Assembly (NCBI GenBank): GCA_963971575.1
Contig: OZ020622.1
Span: forward strand, 20,400,879-20,464,878
From: Liopterus haemorrhoidalis
Taxonomy: Eukaryota; Arthropoda; Insecta; Coleoptera; Dytiscidae
DNA length: 64,000 nucleotides
Direction of reading: 5' to 3'
Translations under genes and position numbers: made by a program
Shown: positions 23,901 through 38,300 of the stretch, piece by piece
Position numbering within the stretch: position 1 is the stretch's first letter
How the letters are laid out: the number at the start of each line of letters is the position of its first letter
Notes under the pieces: generated by a model
The model's input: the letters and a program-made list of their open reading frames with translations, nothing else
What the model was told of the DNA's origin: nothing
Databases searched by the model: none

Positions 23901-26900
23901 GCGAAGAGGTGTATAGAGTTGACAGTATGGTCGGGGAGCACATTAGACCTGTTTCACGAAGATGGAAGGGGGAGAGGTGGGCGAGGGAATTAGAGGCTTG
24001 AAGGATTGAGATTGGGGAAGGATAACAGGAAGGGGTAAAGGAAGGAAGGAAGAGGCCCGGTGGGAAGCAGAAGGGGAGAAATGGAAGGAAGGAAGGGGGC
24101 TGAGGTTATCTGGAAATGGGGAGGAAGGAAGGGAGATAGGAGAAGGGGTGAAGAAATGGTTGGAAGGGAAGAGAATGGAATAAAATAAATTAAAGATGGG
24201 CGAGAGAACTGGAAGCAAGAAGGAAGGAGATCGGAGAGGGAAACCAGAACGATAATAGGAAGAAAGAGAGGGACACTGGAGCAAGAAGAAAGAAATGAGA
24301 TAAAAAATATTGTAAATTGTATTGTATTGTACGTTAATTATTTTTGTTTTTCTATTTCTATTTGTAATGGTTAATACCCTGAACGCCGCAAGGCCTAGGG
24401 AAGAAAGAATATATATATTAAACGATGAATCATACTATGGAAGGCTGCTAATTTATGTGATGTTGGGTGAATTGAAGAGTTATGAATGACAGTGTCTGTA
24501 TGATTGTATCTGAATTGTTGATTTATTTTTCTTTAGTTCAACTACTTAGTAAAGTAGTTGAAAGATTTATTGTCAAAATAGATCATGTGCGAGATACTTC
24601 ATTTTTAATATCAGAGTAATTCAGCTTTCGAAATACAATACGACCAAGGATCCGTAGCATGTGAAATTTGGATACGCAATTCAAAAAAAGGCACTGGTCT
24701 AGCACTACTATATTTTTTTTTTGTTTTAATAAGATTTTTATGCTGGCCTCACGGCCTCAATTGTGATCGGCTTATCGGGAAGTCTACCGGGGTCCCGCTG
24801 GATCAGTCCGCCACTGAATACTGACCATATTACTCACTCCTAAATGAGCACAGACTGAAAATATGGTCACGAAACAGGAAGACAATGCTCAACTCGGACT
24901 GGAAACTAATTTTTTACCAGGAGAACATCGACGCAACCGGCCCATTTCTAGTCAATTGTATAGGAGCGGTCCCAAAATCCTTCCGGCTCACCGGGAATTT
25001 TCCTAAACTCCAGATGACGAGTCTCTGGTCACCTATGATGAAGATGATAATACGGTATTGATTATCAATCCATTCAAAATGTTATTAACGTCTGACCGAT
25101 GCTGCAAAGTCTGTCGGTACTTTCCGGTTGTCGTTTTCCATAGTTATTTACCTACATAGATCAGTGCTTTTTAACCCTAGTGTTTCATGAACTTATAATA
25201 AATGTTTTACGAAATTATCACTTAGTCGCCTTGTTGTTGATTTTGTTTTTGTACAAAACAATATAGAAGTGTGCTGCAACTTCAAAAAGGCTAAGAACCG
25301 CTGTCATAGATCTCCATCTATTCCTAATTCTTCTATTACTCTTCCAGTAGCGTAACTTAAAATTTCATCTTAAAATAGGTGGCTATGAAACACTGGAATT
25401 TATATCCGTTTTGCTTGGGACTTATTTGTTTTTAATCATGTCTCAATAACTTGTTTAATACTGTTTAGACTCATTGTGTCATAGTGATTTATTAAAGAGA
25501 AATACATTTTCTATGCGACAGACTAAAAAATTACAGAGGGTTCTATTTAAAACAAAGTATTTTTTAAATAACTCATGTATTTGATGTTCGATTATTTTTC
25601 CAATTTAATATTCTTAGATTTAAAGTGAATGACTCTATCTTTCCTAATTTAACCTCCTTTGTATCTCTTATAATAAAGAAGTTAGCAATGCTTAACAATA
25701 CAATTTAAACAAACAATACGATTTGACTCAATTAAGAGTTTTCAAAAAACACATTTATAAATTTTTGAGAAGTAGTATCTCAAAAATGTATAAATACAGG
25801 ATGAGTGGGGAGGAATGGGCCGAACTTCAGGAATGTACTGTTTTTATTATTTATTATTATTATTTATTATATATTTATTTATTAAACAGAAGACAATAAT
25901 AATTAATTTGACACTACTAAACAGGATGACACTAATGATTTATTTATTAAACAGAAGACAATCGTATAACAACGTTAGAGTTTTTTTTACTTGTTTTTAC
26001 ATGTACAATTCATTCCTGAAGTTCGGCCCGATGTTCGATAAAAGTGTTTTAATTACGTTATAACTTGAAAATAAAAGACAATCGCACAACAGCATTAGAG
26101 TTTTTTTTTTACCTACTTATTTTTACATGTACAATACATTCCTGAAGTTCGGCCCATTCCTCCCCACTCACCCTGTATATATATATTTTTGTTAAATATG
26201 TATAGGCTATTCCATTCGTTGATCTTGAACCTAGATTTTGAAATCTAGTATCTTTTATCGATTGAATCGCACTTTTGGAAATTTGGTTTAAGTTTTGTAA
26301 ACCATACTTACATTGAACATTTTAAGGTTAGGGTAAATTGACATTACAAAATGCCATTTTCATTACATTTTGAATTTTTGTGTCATTCTCAATACAAATA
26401 TCTTTGTTAATTTTTTATGTCTTCAAAAAATGTAAAAATATATTATTATCCGTCTCATTTTGTAATACGAAACTAACAGGGAAAATTAATTTTTTATGTT
26501 GTATATTGACAATACATTTATAATATTATCATAGTATTGGTTCACACGGATACGCCAAAGTCTGTTTACACCACAACAGTCACCAAAGTAACCAGATCTA
26601 GTTTCGTATTACAAATTGAGACAGATTATATATATTTTATTTTTTATAATAAATACCAACATGAAATAACCTACATAAGCTCTGTTTTCGTGGTAACTTA
26701 AAAAACGAAATTTCCACTTAAACCAAAAAAAAAAGACCTATATGTTTATATTTTTCTCGTGACGTGTTATGTATAGACAGACAATACACATAATTGAATG
26801 TATAAAGCTGGATTCACATTAGCGAACCGATCCTGTAATGTATCGCGTAAGGTAACGCTAGCTTGAAATTTTCGTGTCACAAACGTATTGCAATTTTCCT

Positions 26901-29291
26901 GTAAGCAATCCGAGAATGGGGCAAGCTATGAACAATAACAACAACTTAAAATTTCCGTTAGGGGTTTTTCTAAATACAAAATGTAATTCATTTTATGCTT
27001 CGTAGAAAAAATTATTCAGCATTACTGGGTTAAGATTAGAAATGACGTCGGGTACCCGCTACCCGACCCGTTAACGTTCTACCCGGTTCCGAGTTTAAAT
27101 ACCCGCTACCAGTTACCTACCCATTACCCGTTAACTAACGGATAATTAAAGGGTAGTAGGTAATTAACTGGTAGTGGGTAATTAACGGGTAGTGGGTAAT
27201 TAACGGTTAGCGAATAATTAACGAGTACTACTTAAGGTGAAGACTTTTTTTTTGCTCATCACTTGGCACTTGGATTTTGGAAGTGAGGACCTTTTTTTTT
27301 GTTCATCAATTATATTATTTTGGAGATTGACAAAATTGAAAAATATACTGTATTTCCAAATTTTATAGCGGGTAATTAACGGGTAACGAGTAATTAACGG
27401 GTATCGGGTAATTAACGGGTAGTGGGTATTATCCGGGTAACTGTGGCGGGTACCCGGTTCCAGAAATTTCTAATTCTCGTCATTCCTAGTTAAGATATAT
27501 TAGGTTAGGATACATTTTACAATGTAGTTTTATTAAATTCTTATTAAAACTTCATATGTATAATATATACAATACACAAAAAACCTTGAAGAAACTAAAC
27601 TGCTGACAAAACATGTTGAAAGATAATTAAAGATATTTATTAACTAACATTTACTATCGGCTCTAGGTTGTATAAACTTTGTCCATGGTCGCGAGCGTTA
27701 AAACTACCTCGACCGCGTCCAAACAAATTAGGCGAATTCCTTTGTCTTCGCAACAAAAACTCGGATCCCCTCCAAACTAGGCAAAAGTGATACACGGCGT
27801 ATTACCTTACGCCAAGGGTCGACAAACCTTAGAGGCTAAAGAGCCAAATTCCCCCTTTACGGCATCTGGAAACATTTTAAAGAGCCATAATTATGTTTAA
27901 ATACATGACTTTTTTAGCATTATTTAATGACTAGTGCATAAATATGCATATATAAATAACAACATGTAATGAAAACATACATAAAAATGCATGAAAATAA
28001 AACGAACTTTTGCGCGAATATTTTCTTTTCACGAGGCGCGGTTTGCCGAACCATGCCTTACGCCAGGGATGTCAAACTCATCTCAGCTCCGGGCCATTTT
28101 TCTAAATATTAAAATTAAAATTAACGCAAGAAAACTTGAACCTATAAAGAAGGAGCTTCATGCATTAATTAATTTGTTTAATAAATACTAATTTGTTAAA
28201 TATTAATAAGTAAACAATAATGATGCAATCTGTAGCTCTGAAATGCTTTGAGTACACATTCATACTTTTTGTCACTTTTTTCCCCGTATTTATATAATTT
28301 TTCCATATTTTTCTATTTATCTCATCCACGACCCCAATTTTATTTACAGTTTTCACAAATTGTTTTTCATTTGGAAAATAACGGAATGTTTCTACCACTT
28401 CCATTTCTAGAGTGATAATCAAATCCATAGTAATTCGTGTTATGACAACTCGTTGTAAGTCAAAGTAATATAAAAAATTGATGTGAAATGTGAATTTTCA
28501 CACATTTCAGGGTTTTGCATGTATTTAGTAAGTGAATAATGATTATTTTTGATGCAAAAACAAATTTTATATTAATTTTTTTTTTTTGTTTATTTTAATT
28601 CGAACGCCTAATACCATTATTTAAGTTTCTAAATATGTGCAGTATTTTTTTTTATATAACAAGGTTCATTAAGAATTTTAAAAATTGCGCCTATGGCTTC
28701 CATTGGTTGTTATAAGTTCCGTCCCTCTGATTTCGTGTACATTGAAACAGAATTAAATTATAATTTAAACAATTTCCACTGGTTATTAAATTTACGCTTT
28801 TAAAAATTAAATGCAACATTTGCCAAAATATAACTAGAATTTTGAAAAAATAATTTAAACAATATAAAAATTAAAAAAAAAAAAATAATAATATAGTCTC
28901 TTCTCACAGGGTTCGATCCCTTTCGGATCGGGTTACTTGGTTGAAAAACCAGCGACTAATACCACTACACCAACATACATGTTCCAGTGTGGCGTGTTAC
29001 AAAGCTATAACTTGTGTACATTATTAGCCAAAAATCACAAAAAATGCGTTTTTCTCCAAAAACTAATCTGATCAAAAATTCATGTACATTACTCAGAATT
29101 TTTTCGATACCCTACTCAGAATTATAAAAAAATAATTTTTTTTTTTCGATGAGCACATATTTGTTTATATTTTTAGGGGGATATGTTTTTTAGATGTTTT
29201 AGTATTTTTCCTATGTGCGGGTCAAAAAGTTGTATAAGCATGCCAAATTTCAACTATCTAGGTTTAGCCGTTTGGCTACAATTTTTACCGA

Positions 29292-29322
<31 letters not shown>

Positions 29323-32300
29323 TACGACAAAATGACGGTATAAGGGTTTTTTGGTCATACCTACAAAACCCTAAAAATGGTAATAATTGCTTTCAATAAT
29401 TAATATTACAAACAAACTGCAACACTAAAGTTTAAACGCGGTATAAACATCACGAGATAACCACAGGTGAACAATAAACAGTTACTCGTCTCATGAGTTA
29501 AGATTTGGTCCGCTTGGCGTCATTTGGTTCATAGCGCTGTTGAGCCCAATAGAAAAGTGCTATTTAAAAGCTGTGCTTACGAGTATATTATTTAAAATCA
29601 CGGGGAATCTACCGATCTACCGACTATCACACAACCTTGGCTAACTGCGACAGTTATTGCCTGACTATCGATTTTTCGCCCTTTATCGAAGTCTTGACCC
29701 GCGGCCCGAAACAGATTCAGTCACGCGGTATTTTCGTTCAACTACATTTTTATATTATATAAGACATATGATATAAAAATTTATTATAGAATAGGTCGTT
29801 GCGGGTCGCCAAAATGCAAGAATTGGGCCAAATGCAGCCTGCGGGCCGCCAGTTTGACACCCCTGCCTTACGCGATACAGTGTTTCCTAAAGTTTCGATA
29901 TCTGTGTACCCCCTCGAAAATCCAAGGCAACCGACGAAAACCGAGACAATTTTTCCGCGAAAAAATCGACGATTACCGAAACCGACGATAACCGAAGTCA
30001 ACGAAAACCGAGGTACCACTGTACTTATAATAGACATTGAAATTACTTACATATATTAATTATAGTTCATAAAATGGTTTAAGTACCTATCTGCTTCGTG
30101 GTGTACTACTTTCATGTGCAAGTTTTTACAAGTTTTCATACCTGTATGTTGAGATTTAAGACTATACCTCATTAATTTGAAGCCAAATATTGAAAAATTG
30201 CTATCAGAGCATCAGGTTCATCCCTTTTCTTAACAACATTATTTGTGTATTAATTTTATATAAGAATATTTCTAGGTTGAGATTTGTTTCTTTACAAATA
30301 CAAATAATTACTTGCATTTGATGTCTTTTTTGAAGCTCAAAAAAGGCTCGTGTTGATTGGAATAAGGGAATGCTAAAAAAATTCAACCTAGGCATTGTGT
30401 ATACAATATCGTTACAGGTGACGAAACTTGGATTTATTCATATGAACCGGAAACTAAGCAACAATCCACTGTTTGGGTCTTCCAAGATGAACCGGAACCC
30501 ACAAAAGTTGTTCATTCACGAAGCACTTTCAAGAAAATGATCTTGAAAGTGCTTCGGTTGTACTGGACATGTCGCAACCATTCCTTTAGAGGATCGGAGA
30601 ACAGTTAATGCTGAATGGTATACAACAATTTGTTTGCCAGAAGTCATCGACAAATTCAGGAAAACCACCATATCATTCTTCATTATGGCAATGCAAGCTC
30701 ACACACAGCACGTCAAACAATTGATTATTTGAAGGAGAAAATCATCGAATTAATGTCTCATTGCCCGTATTCACCTAATTTATCCCCTAACGACTTTTTT
30801 TTGTTCCCCAATGTCAAACAAAAAATGTGTGGACAGCGATTTTCATCACCTTAAGAAGACTTCCAAAGCTATGGAAAAAACGTTTCGAGAATAGGCGATA
30901 CGCATAAAATTTATATTTCCTTAAAATGGTCTTCACAAATATAAAGTTTACTTTTTTCTGAAATATCGGTTTTATTTCGCCTCATAGCTTTCAGCCACAA
31001 ATTTCGCCTTTTCTGTTGTTTTTCGCCATCAGGTAATGATATAAATTGTTTTTTTGGATTTCTAATTGAACTATTTGTACACGTCAGTACTAAACAATAT
31101 TTTCGACTATGTTTCGAAGTACTGGGGCCTGGATCTTCCATATTTTATATATTTTAATATAAAATTTAATTCGGTAAACATGTATAAATTGTTTTTATAG
31201 AATTAAACTTTATTTTAATTAAAATCACTCTAACTATACATAACCCAGGCTGTACGCAGTACACTGGGTAGGCTGTACTAAGTTGGGGTATGACGTCACA
31301 CGTCGTTTTCGCGCGTTTCATACATTTATAATTTTATTAAGCTTTCAAATTAAAAAAAAATGCAAAACTGTTTTTTATGTTTATATGCTACAAAAGAATA
31401 TGATAAAAAAAAAATTAAAAAAATCATGCCTATCCCCTATTGGTTTGAACGCATGCAAAAGTGTATAAATCTTAAAGGCGAATATTTTGAAAAGCAATAA
31501 AACCTTTGTACCCTTTTTTTTATATTTCTTAGTTTTTGTAAAAACTTAAAAGGTAGCCATCATATATTGACACACTGATAGATAGAGCCCTGCAAATCCG
31601 CGGATTACCCGCGGATATCCGCCATTTTTCTGCGGATGCGGATAAATTATCATTTAAATCGTGCGGATGCGGATTATATGTCATATCCACTTATCCGCAA
31701 TATCCGCGTGAACATAAAATCTTTAGTTGGACGCCTCTTCCTACGTAAGACGCGTTTAGAACCCCAAAAATGTATCGCTGACATTTGTATTGGGCTTATG
31801 GCAAGTGTGAAATAATAATACGTTACGGCACTTTTTACTTTTTTTACTCTTCCCATAAAGACCTACTTTACGCTCACTTAAATAGTTAAATATAGTAGAG
31901 TTTATATAACAGTCGTACACAATTTCTTTGGATTTATTGCGTTTATTAGTTTAAAAATAATTATTAATCGCCTTAATTTGCATTTTTGGAAATAATAGTA
32001 AAAATTAACGATGGTAATTTGTTACATTTAAAAACAGAAGCTCATAACCAATTTAAAAAAATAGAAATATTTTAAAATTCTTGAAATCGTCATATGACTT
32101 TCATCTTTCAGTAAAAGGATAAATTTAAGTATTTAGTTTTATTATTAAGATTTTTTTTTAAATTTTCTGATCTTATAGTACTTTCCTTGTTATTTATTGG
32201 TCATAAATGTGATAAATTAATCTGTTTAATTATTTCTAAATATCGCTGCTCTAAAATAATAGTGAGAAATCTTAAAAATCTAAGTTTCTGAGATATTGCT

Positions 32301-35300
32301 GTTTAAAGTTTTTCATCTTATATAAACTTGGTTTAAGAGTCGAATAATTGTAATTTTCATTTTTATTTTTTAATCTATATAATCTCAGTACGACGTTAGA
32401 TAGAAAACATATTAACTGGACCAGGTAATATTAATGTGATAAAATTTTTAAAAAAATAGTAGTGTTTTAAAACAGCGATATGCCAAATAAGGCGAAACAT
32501 GTTAGATATTTCCAAACAGACAGCAAATTCTGTGCGGATTGTGCGGATATTTTTGCGGATGCGGATTGGATGCGGATTTTATATTTACAAATGCTGTGGA
32601 TGCGGATCGGATGCGGATACAGAAAAACGTATCCGCGCAGAACTCTACTGATAGAGACAGGCAAATAGATTCATAAGCTACGCTGAGCGAGAGTGAGTGA
32701 GCCGGGAATGCCTACTTGTATACGTAATACTATGGTACCATCTCACAATTAAATGCGCGCGATGGCTGTATGTCTTCTTTTGAAATTAAAAATATAATAC
32801 ATTATTTTAACAAAGGAGATTCGAGTTTATGTGTGTAAGCTCCGCCTACTATTACACGTCATGATTCAACCTATAGTTTGAATTATTTTAGTTTTTTGTT
32901 TTTAAGATATCAGAAAGGAACAAATCATTTGTAACAGTGAAATACTTATAAATCAAATAACTAAAATAGTAAGAAATACGTTTCCGAAATTGAAAAATGA
33001 AGCCATTTATAAATACATTTTTTATTAATTTAATGAAGATTTAAATACGAAGCAAATGTAGAAAAAATCACTGGGATTTTTTAATTTAAATTTAATTGTG
33101 ACGAAATTTTCGACCTCGTAATTTAGTCGACTCGCAACGCAATTGATTCTTCATATTTTCATCCGTCAGCCTGTTTCGATTTTTCGATTTAACGATTTTA
33201 AGTTTCGAGAAGAAAGATTTACAGACATAGGTAGTTCCTATTGCAGCTGCAATGCACATTGCTAGTTGTTTCAGACTGGAAAAGCTATCGTCCAGAAAGA
33301 AACATTTTAAACATTTAAGAAGGACCGAAGTAAAACTCCAATTGAGCATGCGGCCCGCGGGTCTCGTGTTAGACATCGCTGGTCTAAATCAAAACTTGGT
33401 CTTCTTGATCACCTACGAAATCCTAAAAAACCTATTTTCTGTATTTTTAAAATAATTTATAGTTAGTGCTAGTTTAAATTATAATGTCAAGATAGTTCAC
33501 GTTTTCAAGTTTTTTTTTAATAGATTTTTGAAATTTATCTGTATAGTAAAAATATTTATAGTTATTTGCTGATATGAACCATTATAGTAACATAGTTATA
33601 TGTTAAAATGTTGTTATTATATGCAAAAACATTAAATAAATGAACTTTACTCACATTAACACGCATTAATACAGTAATTAAGTAAATACGAGGGCAGTAG
33701 CGGCCTTAGGGGGGACGAGGTCGAGCGACCGCCCTGGGGCGCTAGTCCAGGAAGGGTGGCGGACGCTCAGGTCATCACTTGTATTTTAAAAGTGAGGACC
33801 TTTTTTTTTGCTCCTCACTTGGATTTGGGAGGTGAGGACCTTTTTTTTTATCTTTACTTGGATTTGGGAGGTGAGGTCCTTTTTTTTGTTCCTCACTTGG
33901 ATTTGGGAGGTGAGGACCTTCTTTTTGCTCTTCTCTTGGATCTGGGAGGTGAAGACCTTCTTAATTATTTTTTTTTATGAGGGCGGCAAAAAAATCTCGC
34001 CCGGGGCGCCAGACTTGCTAAGGCCGGCTCTGTACGAGGGCTATATTTTAAGTTTTTACTAAAACAAAGAAAGACATTTTTTTTGTGGAACAGATTTATT
34101 ACTTTTTAAAATATTCGCCTTTAAGATTTATATACTTTTGAATGCGTTCAAACCAATCCACGAAACATTTTTTCCACTCTGGATGTTGGAACATGGTTTT
34201 CGAAGGCTTCAACAGGCCTTTGAGGTGATGAAAATCGCTGTCCACGCATTTTTTGTTTGACATAGGGGGACAAAAAAAAGTCCTTAGGGGATAAAATAGG
34301 TGAATACGGGCAATGAGACATTAATTCGATGTTTTTCTCCTTAAGTGAGGCTTTTGATCGTTCTGTTTAGGAAAAGACTACTTAAACGTTATAAAGAGAG
34401 CTTATGAAAACTAAGAAAAATTAAAATTCCAGATAGTTCCGCTTAAAAGTTTGGAATAGCCTATATTTTCATGATTAAATCTAATTTTTGAACTCCAATA
34501 TCTAAAAAAATAATCGTGTGAAAAAAAAATTGTAAATTGAGAATTCGTTCAAAGCGTCAGGGCCGTGCGGTGGCATGGAGCGATGGAGCGATCCCTCCAG
34601 GCGCATTTGTTTATATTTATAATATTTGACTATTTTCTATGACCTTGGACTAGATCTGCGCTCTCCCCTCTGACATAAGTAACAATGTAGTTTCATAGAT
34701 AAGTAACAATGCACTTTCATAGTTAAGGAGAAGACTGTTAGGTGAGGCGGTATAAATACAATAAAACCGGCAAATTATTATCAAAGATTTGCGGCATCTA
34801 ATCAAACGTTTTTATTCCTAAAAATAAGTCCCCCTCTAGCCATAGACAATGGAAAACTTGCGCTAGGAGCAAAGCCGTGTTTTGGCGCCCTTGGCAAATA
34901 AACGTAAGTGATAAGCAAAACAAAGAAGGTTCTCAGCTCCCAAAATCCAAGTGATGCGCAAAAAAAAGGTCCTCACCTCCCAAAATCTAAGTGATGAGCA
35001 AAAAAATAAGGTCCTCACCTCCCAAAATCCAACTGATGAGCAAAAAAAAGGTCCTCACCTCCCAAAACCCTAGTGATGAGCAAAAAAAAACAAAGGTCCT
35101 CACCTCCCAAAATTCAATTGATGAGCAAAAAAAGGTCCTTCGTAATGGCGCCCCTTAGTCAAGCTCGAAAGCGCCGTTTTCCTTAGTGCGCCCAGGGCCG
35201 TCGCCGCGGCTCTGGATACAGATACATGCCAAAAATATTTGTATCTAGATACAGCTAGATAATTTTTAAAAAACACTGAAAAATGAAAATACCATATTTT

Positions 35301-38300
35301 TACCAAATAAACAATGCATGTTAATCAGTATTATACAGGCTGTTCAAAAATGACCGTGACGTCACAAAAAGTCCACAAAATTCAAGGTAAAACACCATTC
35401 TACGGAATAAATGTGTACTAAATAACGTATGTATTCCCAGCAAACATTTTTATCCGGACCAGTACTGGTAAAGCACATACTCGCCGGCATTGAAAGTAAT
35501 GGGCCAGTGCTGGCATTTCGTACTGGGCCAGTACCCCGGTGTCCCGTGGCCCTTAGCTGGTCCATTGATGTATCAGTTGCTGGCCCAGCAACGGTAAAGT
35601 GCATTGAAAGTAATGGGCCAGTGTTGGCATTTCGCACTGGGCCAGTGCTGGCATTTCGCATTGGTCCAGTGCTGGCGTTTTGCACTGGGCCAGTACCCCG
35701 GTGTCCCCGTGGCCGTTAGCTGGCCCATTGATGTATCAGTTGCTGGCCCAGCAACGGTAAAGTGCAAAATAATCGCATTAGTTGCAAGATTTATTTCTGA
35801 CAGACTAGTGCTTATATTATACCCACTCTCTAGTGTTTCAAATGTAATATATGTGTACTTACCCAGTATTAAAATAAATTAATGGTTAGGTGCAAAATAA
35901 ATACTCATTTGGCCATTTTCACCATCGTTGAATAAATTTATTTAACAAGTAAAGTTGACAATATCGCATCGGTTTTAAACTATTAATGAAGAAATTAACA
36001 TTGCTGTCAGTAGAATGATGAGATATTGTTAACTTAAGTTGTTAAATAAATTTATTCAACGATGGTAAAACTAGCCGATTGTAAATTGAATTAACAGTTA
36101 TAATTTATTGATTTATTTATAAATATTAAATAAATATAATTTCAGGAATAACAGGAATTAGTTTATTTAATTTATTAATTTAATGAAGAATTTTAAGAAA
36201 ATGGTTTTCTGCCATTTCGGTCAAACCAATTTCATCCGAAAGATAAGGGGTGACTAATAATTTTCGCCAATATTTGTCTTGTATTATCTACCACATCTTT
36301 TCCCCCTGACTTGAAGAGTGCCAACCTAAAGAAATCATACTTGTTAAAATAAATTCAATAAACAAATTTTATAAGCATTAATGCTATAAGCTGTTCACTT
36401 TTGTAAGAACAAACTAGATCTGGTTATTTTGGTGATTTTTATAGTGTATTACTGACTTTTAGAAACTTGGTTATATTGTAAAAAAAGCTTTACAGTTTTG
36501 GATTAAGTTTGTATTATTTTAGGTTAGTATTATATTTACAAAATATTTAAGATGTCACTATTCAAAATGAAATATGACAAATTATATTTTTTAAATGACA
36601 TATTTATAATCTTGTATCAGATTTATTAATAATTGAAAATTTTATTACATGAAAAAAACTATGATTGAACTAAACTAAAAATTAAACAATTTAATATGAA
36701 ATAGTTTGTGTAAACTACGTCCTTAAATCTAACAAAACACACACAAATCACAATAAAAAACTGTATAATGCTCACAATCAATAACTATTCAAATACACAT
36801 CTTTAAACACTGTTCACCAACACGTCCCAACTTGAACTCACAGAATATCACTTGTACCGACCCTCGAAGGCCACGCCATTAGGGTGTTTTATGACTAAGA
36901 ACGGTCAGACTTTTCAAATTATTACATTCAAAAAAAGTTATAAACATAAGCACTGGCCCGCTAGAAATAACCTTGGATTAATACAAATAAGGAATGCTTA
37001 TAAAATGCTGGTAAAGTACTTCGTATAGGCAGAGTGCGAAATACAAATGTGAAGTACATTATTAATACTGGCATTGCACTTACTTTTGTGGCCAGCAATG
37101 TACCAGCGTAAAAGCAGTTTGCCGGCGTTCGGCCGTTAGTTCAATGTTTGCTGGGTTATGTTAGCCATATGTGCTAACGTATGAGCTGTGTATCTATAAG
37201 ACTAATCTTATCTTATAGATACGCAGCTATTTTCTTGTTAAAAGGATGTTCCTATCAATCAAATTTTAGCCCTAATTGAAGTGGAATTCGTGTAATGGTA
37301 CGATCATTTTTGATCACCAATAAAAAATTACTGCTAAGAAATATGTGATTTGGTTTTCTCTCATTCCGTACATATTTAATTTATAAACAAAATTTCAGTT
37401 GACATTCTCACGCTTACAAATTAAATCCATATGAACGTTTAATAATTTATTCAATTTCACGTCCTTTACGAAACACACTTACTTATCTTACTAATTTGAT
37501 TTCAATTAGGAAATGAACTTAATATCCACACGAGCATTGCCGGCCCTTGTGTGAGGTGGACTAGAGCCAGGCCTTTTTTTCATATGTTTTAAGTAAATTG
37601 CTCATCAAAATAGCAACAATAGTTATTCAAACATTTAGTTTTCAAAATAGCAACAATAGTTTTTCAAAAACTTAGTTTTCATTAATAATGACATTTTCAA
37701 TGTTTCCATTTTAATAGATAATCACGTTTAGTGAGTGAATTATTTTTCAGTATTCTGAGTTTAGTCAGTTGTAAGATGTATTTTGCAATTAGTGTTAGTG
37801 TATGACTTTAATAATAATATTATTACGATACTAATATCTGTTTACTACTGTTAGTGTTTATTATTTTTGATTATTGGTGTTCAAAATTATTATTTGTCAT
37901 CAAAACTGTTACTTTGACTGGCACAAATATTTATTTATTTATTTTGTTACCCTTAACATTTATTATGACGCCGAAAAAACATTTTTGCAAACAAATATGA
38001 AAAGACCTGGAACGCTAAGCAAACCACAATATTTGAGAGAAAAGGGAAGTAGACAGAAGAAAAAAGTGATACCTAGACTTAGATGTAATTATTGGTGTTC
38101 AAAATTATTATTGGTTATCAAAACTGTGACTTTGACTTGTACTAATATTTATTTATTTATTTTCTTACCCTTAACATTTATTATGACGCCGAAAAAACAT
38201 TTTTTGCAAACTAATATGAAAAGACCTGGAACGCTAAGCAAACCACAATATTTGAGAGAAAAGGGAAGTAGAGAGAAGAAAAAAGTGATACCTAAACTTA

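Larger units (their letters stand above)
35436..37155. mobile_element. 1.72-kb element, CCCAGCAAACAT ends, TT target
   Basis: CCCAGCAAACAT at the left and ATGTTTGCTGGG at the right form perfect 12-base TIRs. The paralogous segment at 40495-40496 shows the empty site (GTATGTATTATGTT), proving the boundaries and a two-base TT duplication. The left arm has GGGCCAGTGCTGGCATTTCG tandem repeats; the right arm echoes them imperfectly. No transposase is visible. Superfamily not assigned. Confidence 0.85.
34852..37691. repeat. Partial copy of the 39785-41511 hAT, carrying a 1.72-kb insertion
   Basis: It matches 39912-41110 closely, starting inside the nested minisatellite MITE and ending at ATTAATAATGAC. 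It differs by the insertion 35436-37155, by a deletion of about 130 bases near 37570 and by a small tandem duplication (CAAAATAGCAACAATAGTT) at 37607-37670. Confidence 0.88.

Noticed and set aside
23207..24284. Several Ser/Pro/Leu-rich minus-strand ORFs
   Set aside because: They are antisense shadows of the purine-rich LINE coding and 3' sequence.
29290..29322. CAGACAGA run as a possible functional repeat
   Set aside because: Short microsatellite inside an old dispersed repeat, seen in similar form near 43471.
31283..31300. TGACGTCA palindrome (CRE-like) near the THAP ORF
   Set aside because: A single 8-mer with no supporting promoter elements; also present as GTGACGTCAC near 35360 in repeats.
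33756..34062. ORFs with repeated DLGGEDLFF and TWIWEVRTFF segments
   Set aside because: Translations of the minisatellite in two frames, not proteins.
34905..35140. Regularly spaced repeats resembling a CRISPR array
   Set aside because: Units are contiguous with no unique spacers, and lie inside hAT MITEs of a eukaryotic genome.
35362..35882. Six overlapping ORFs rich in Gly, Pro, Thr and Ala
   Set aside because: Produced by the GGCCAGTGCTGGCA tandem repeats; all frames are open by repetition.
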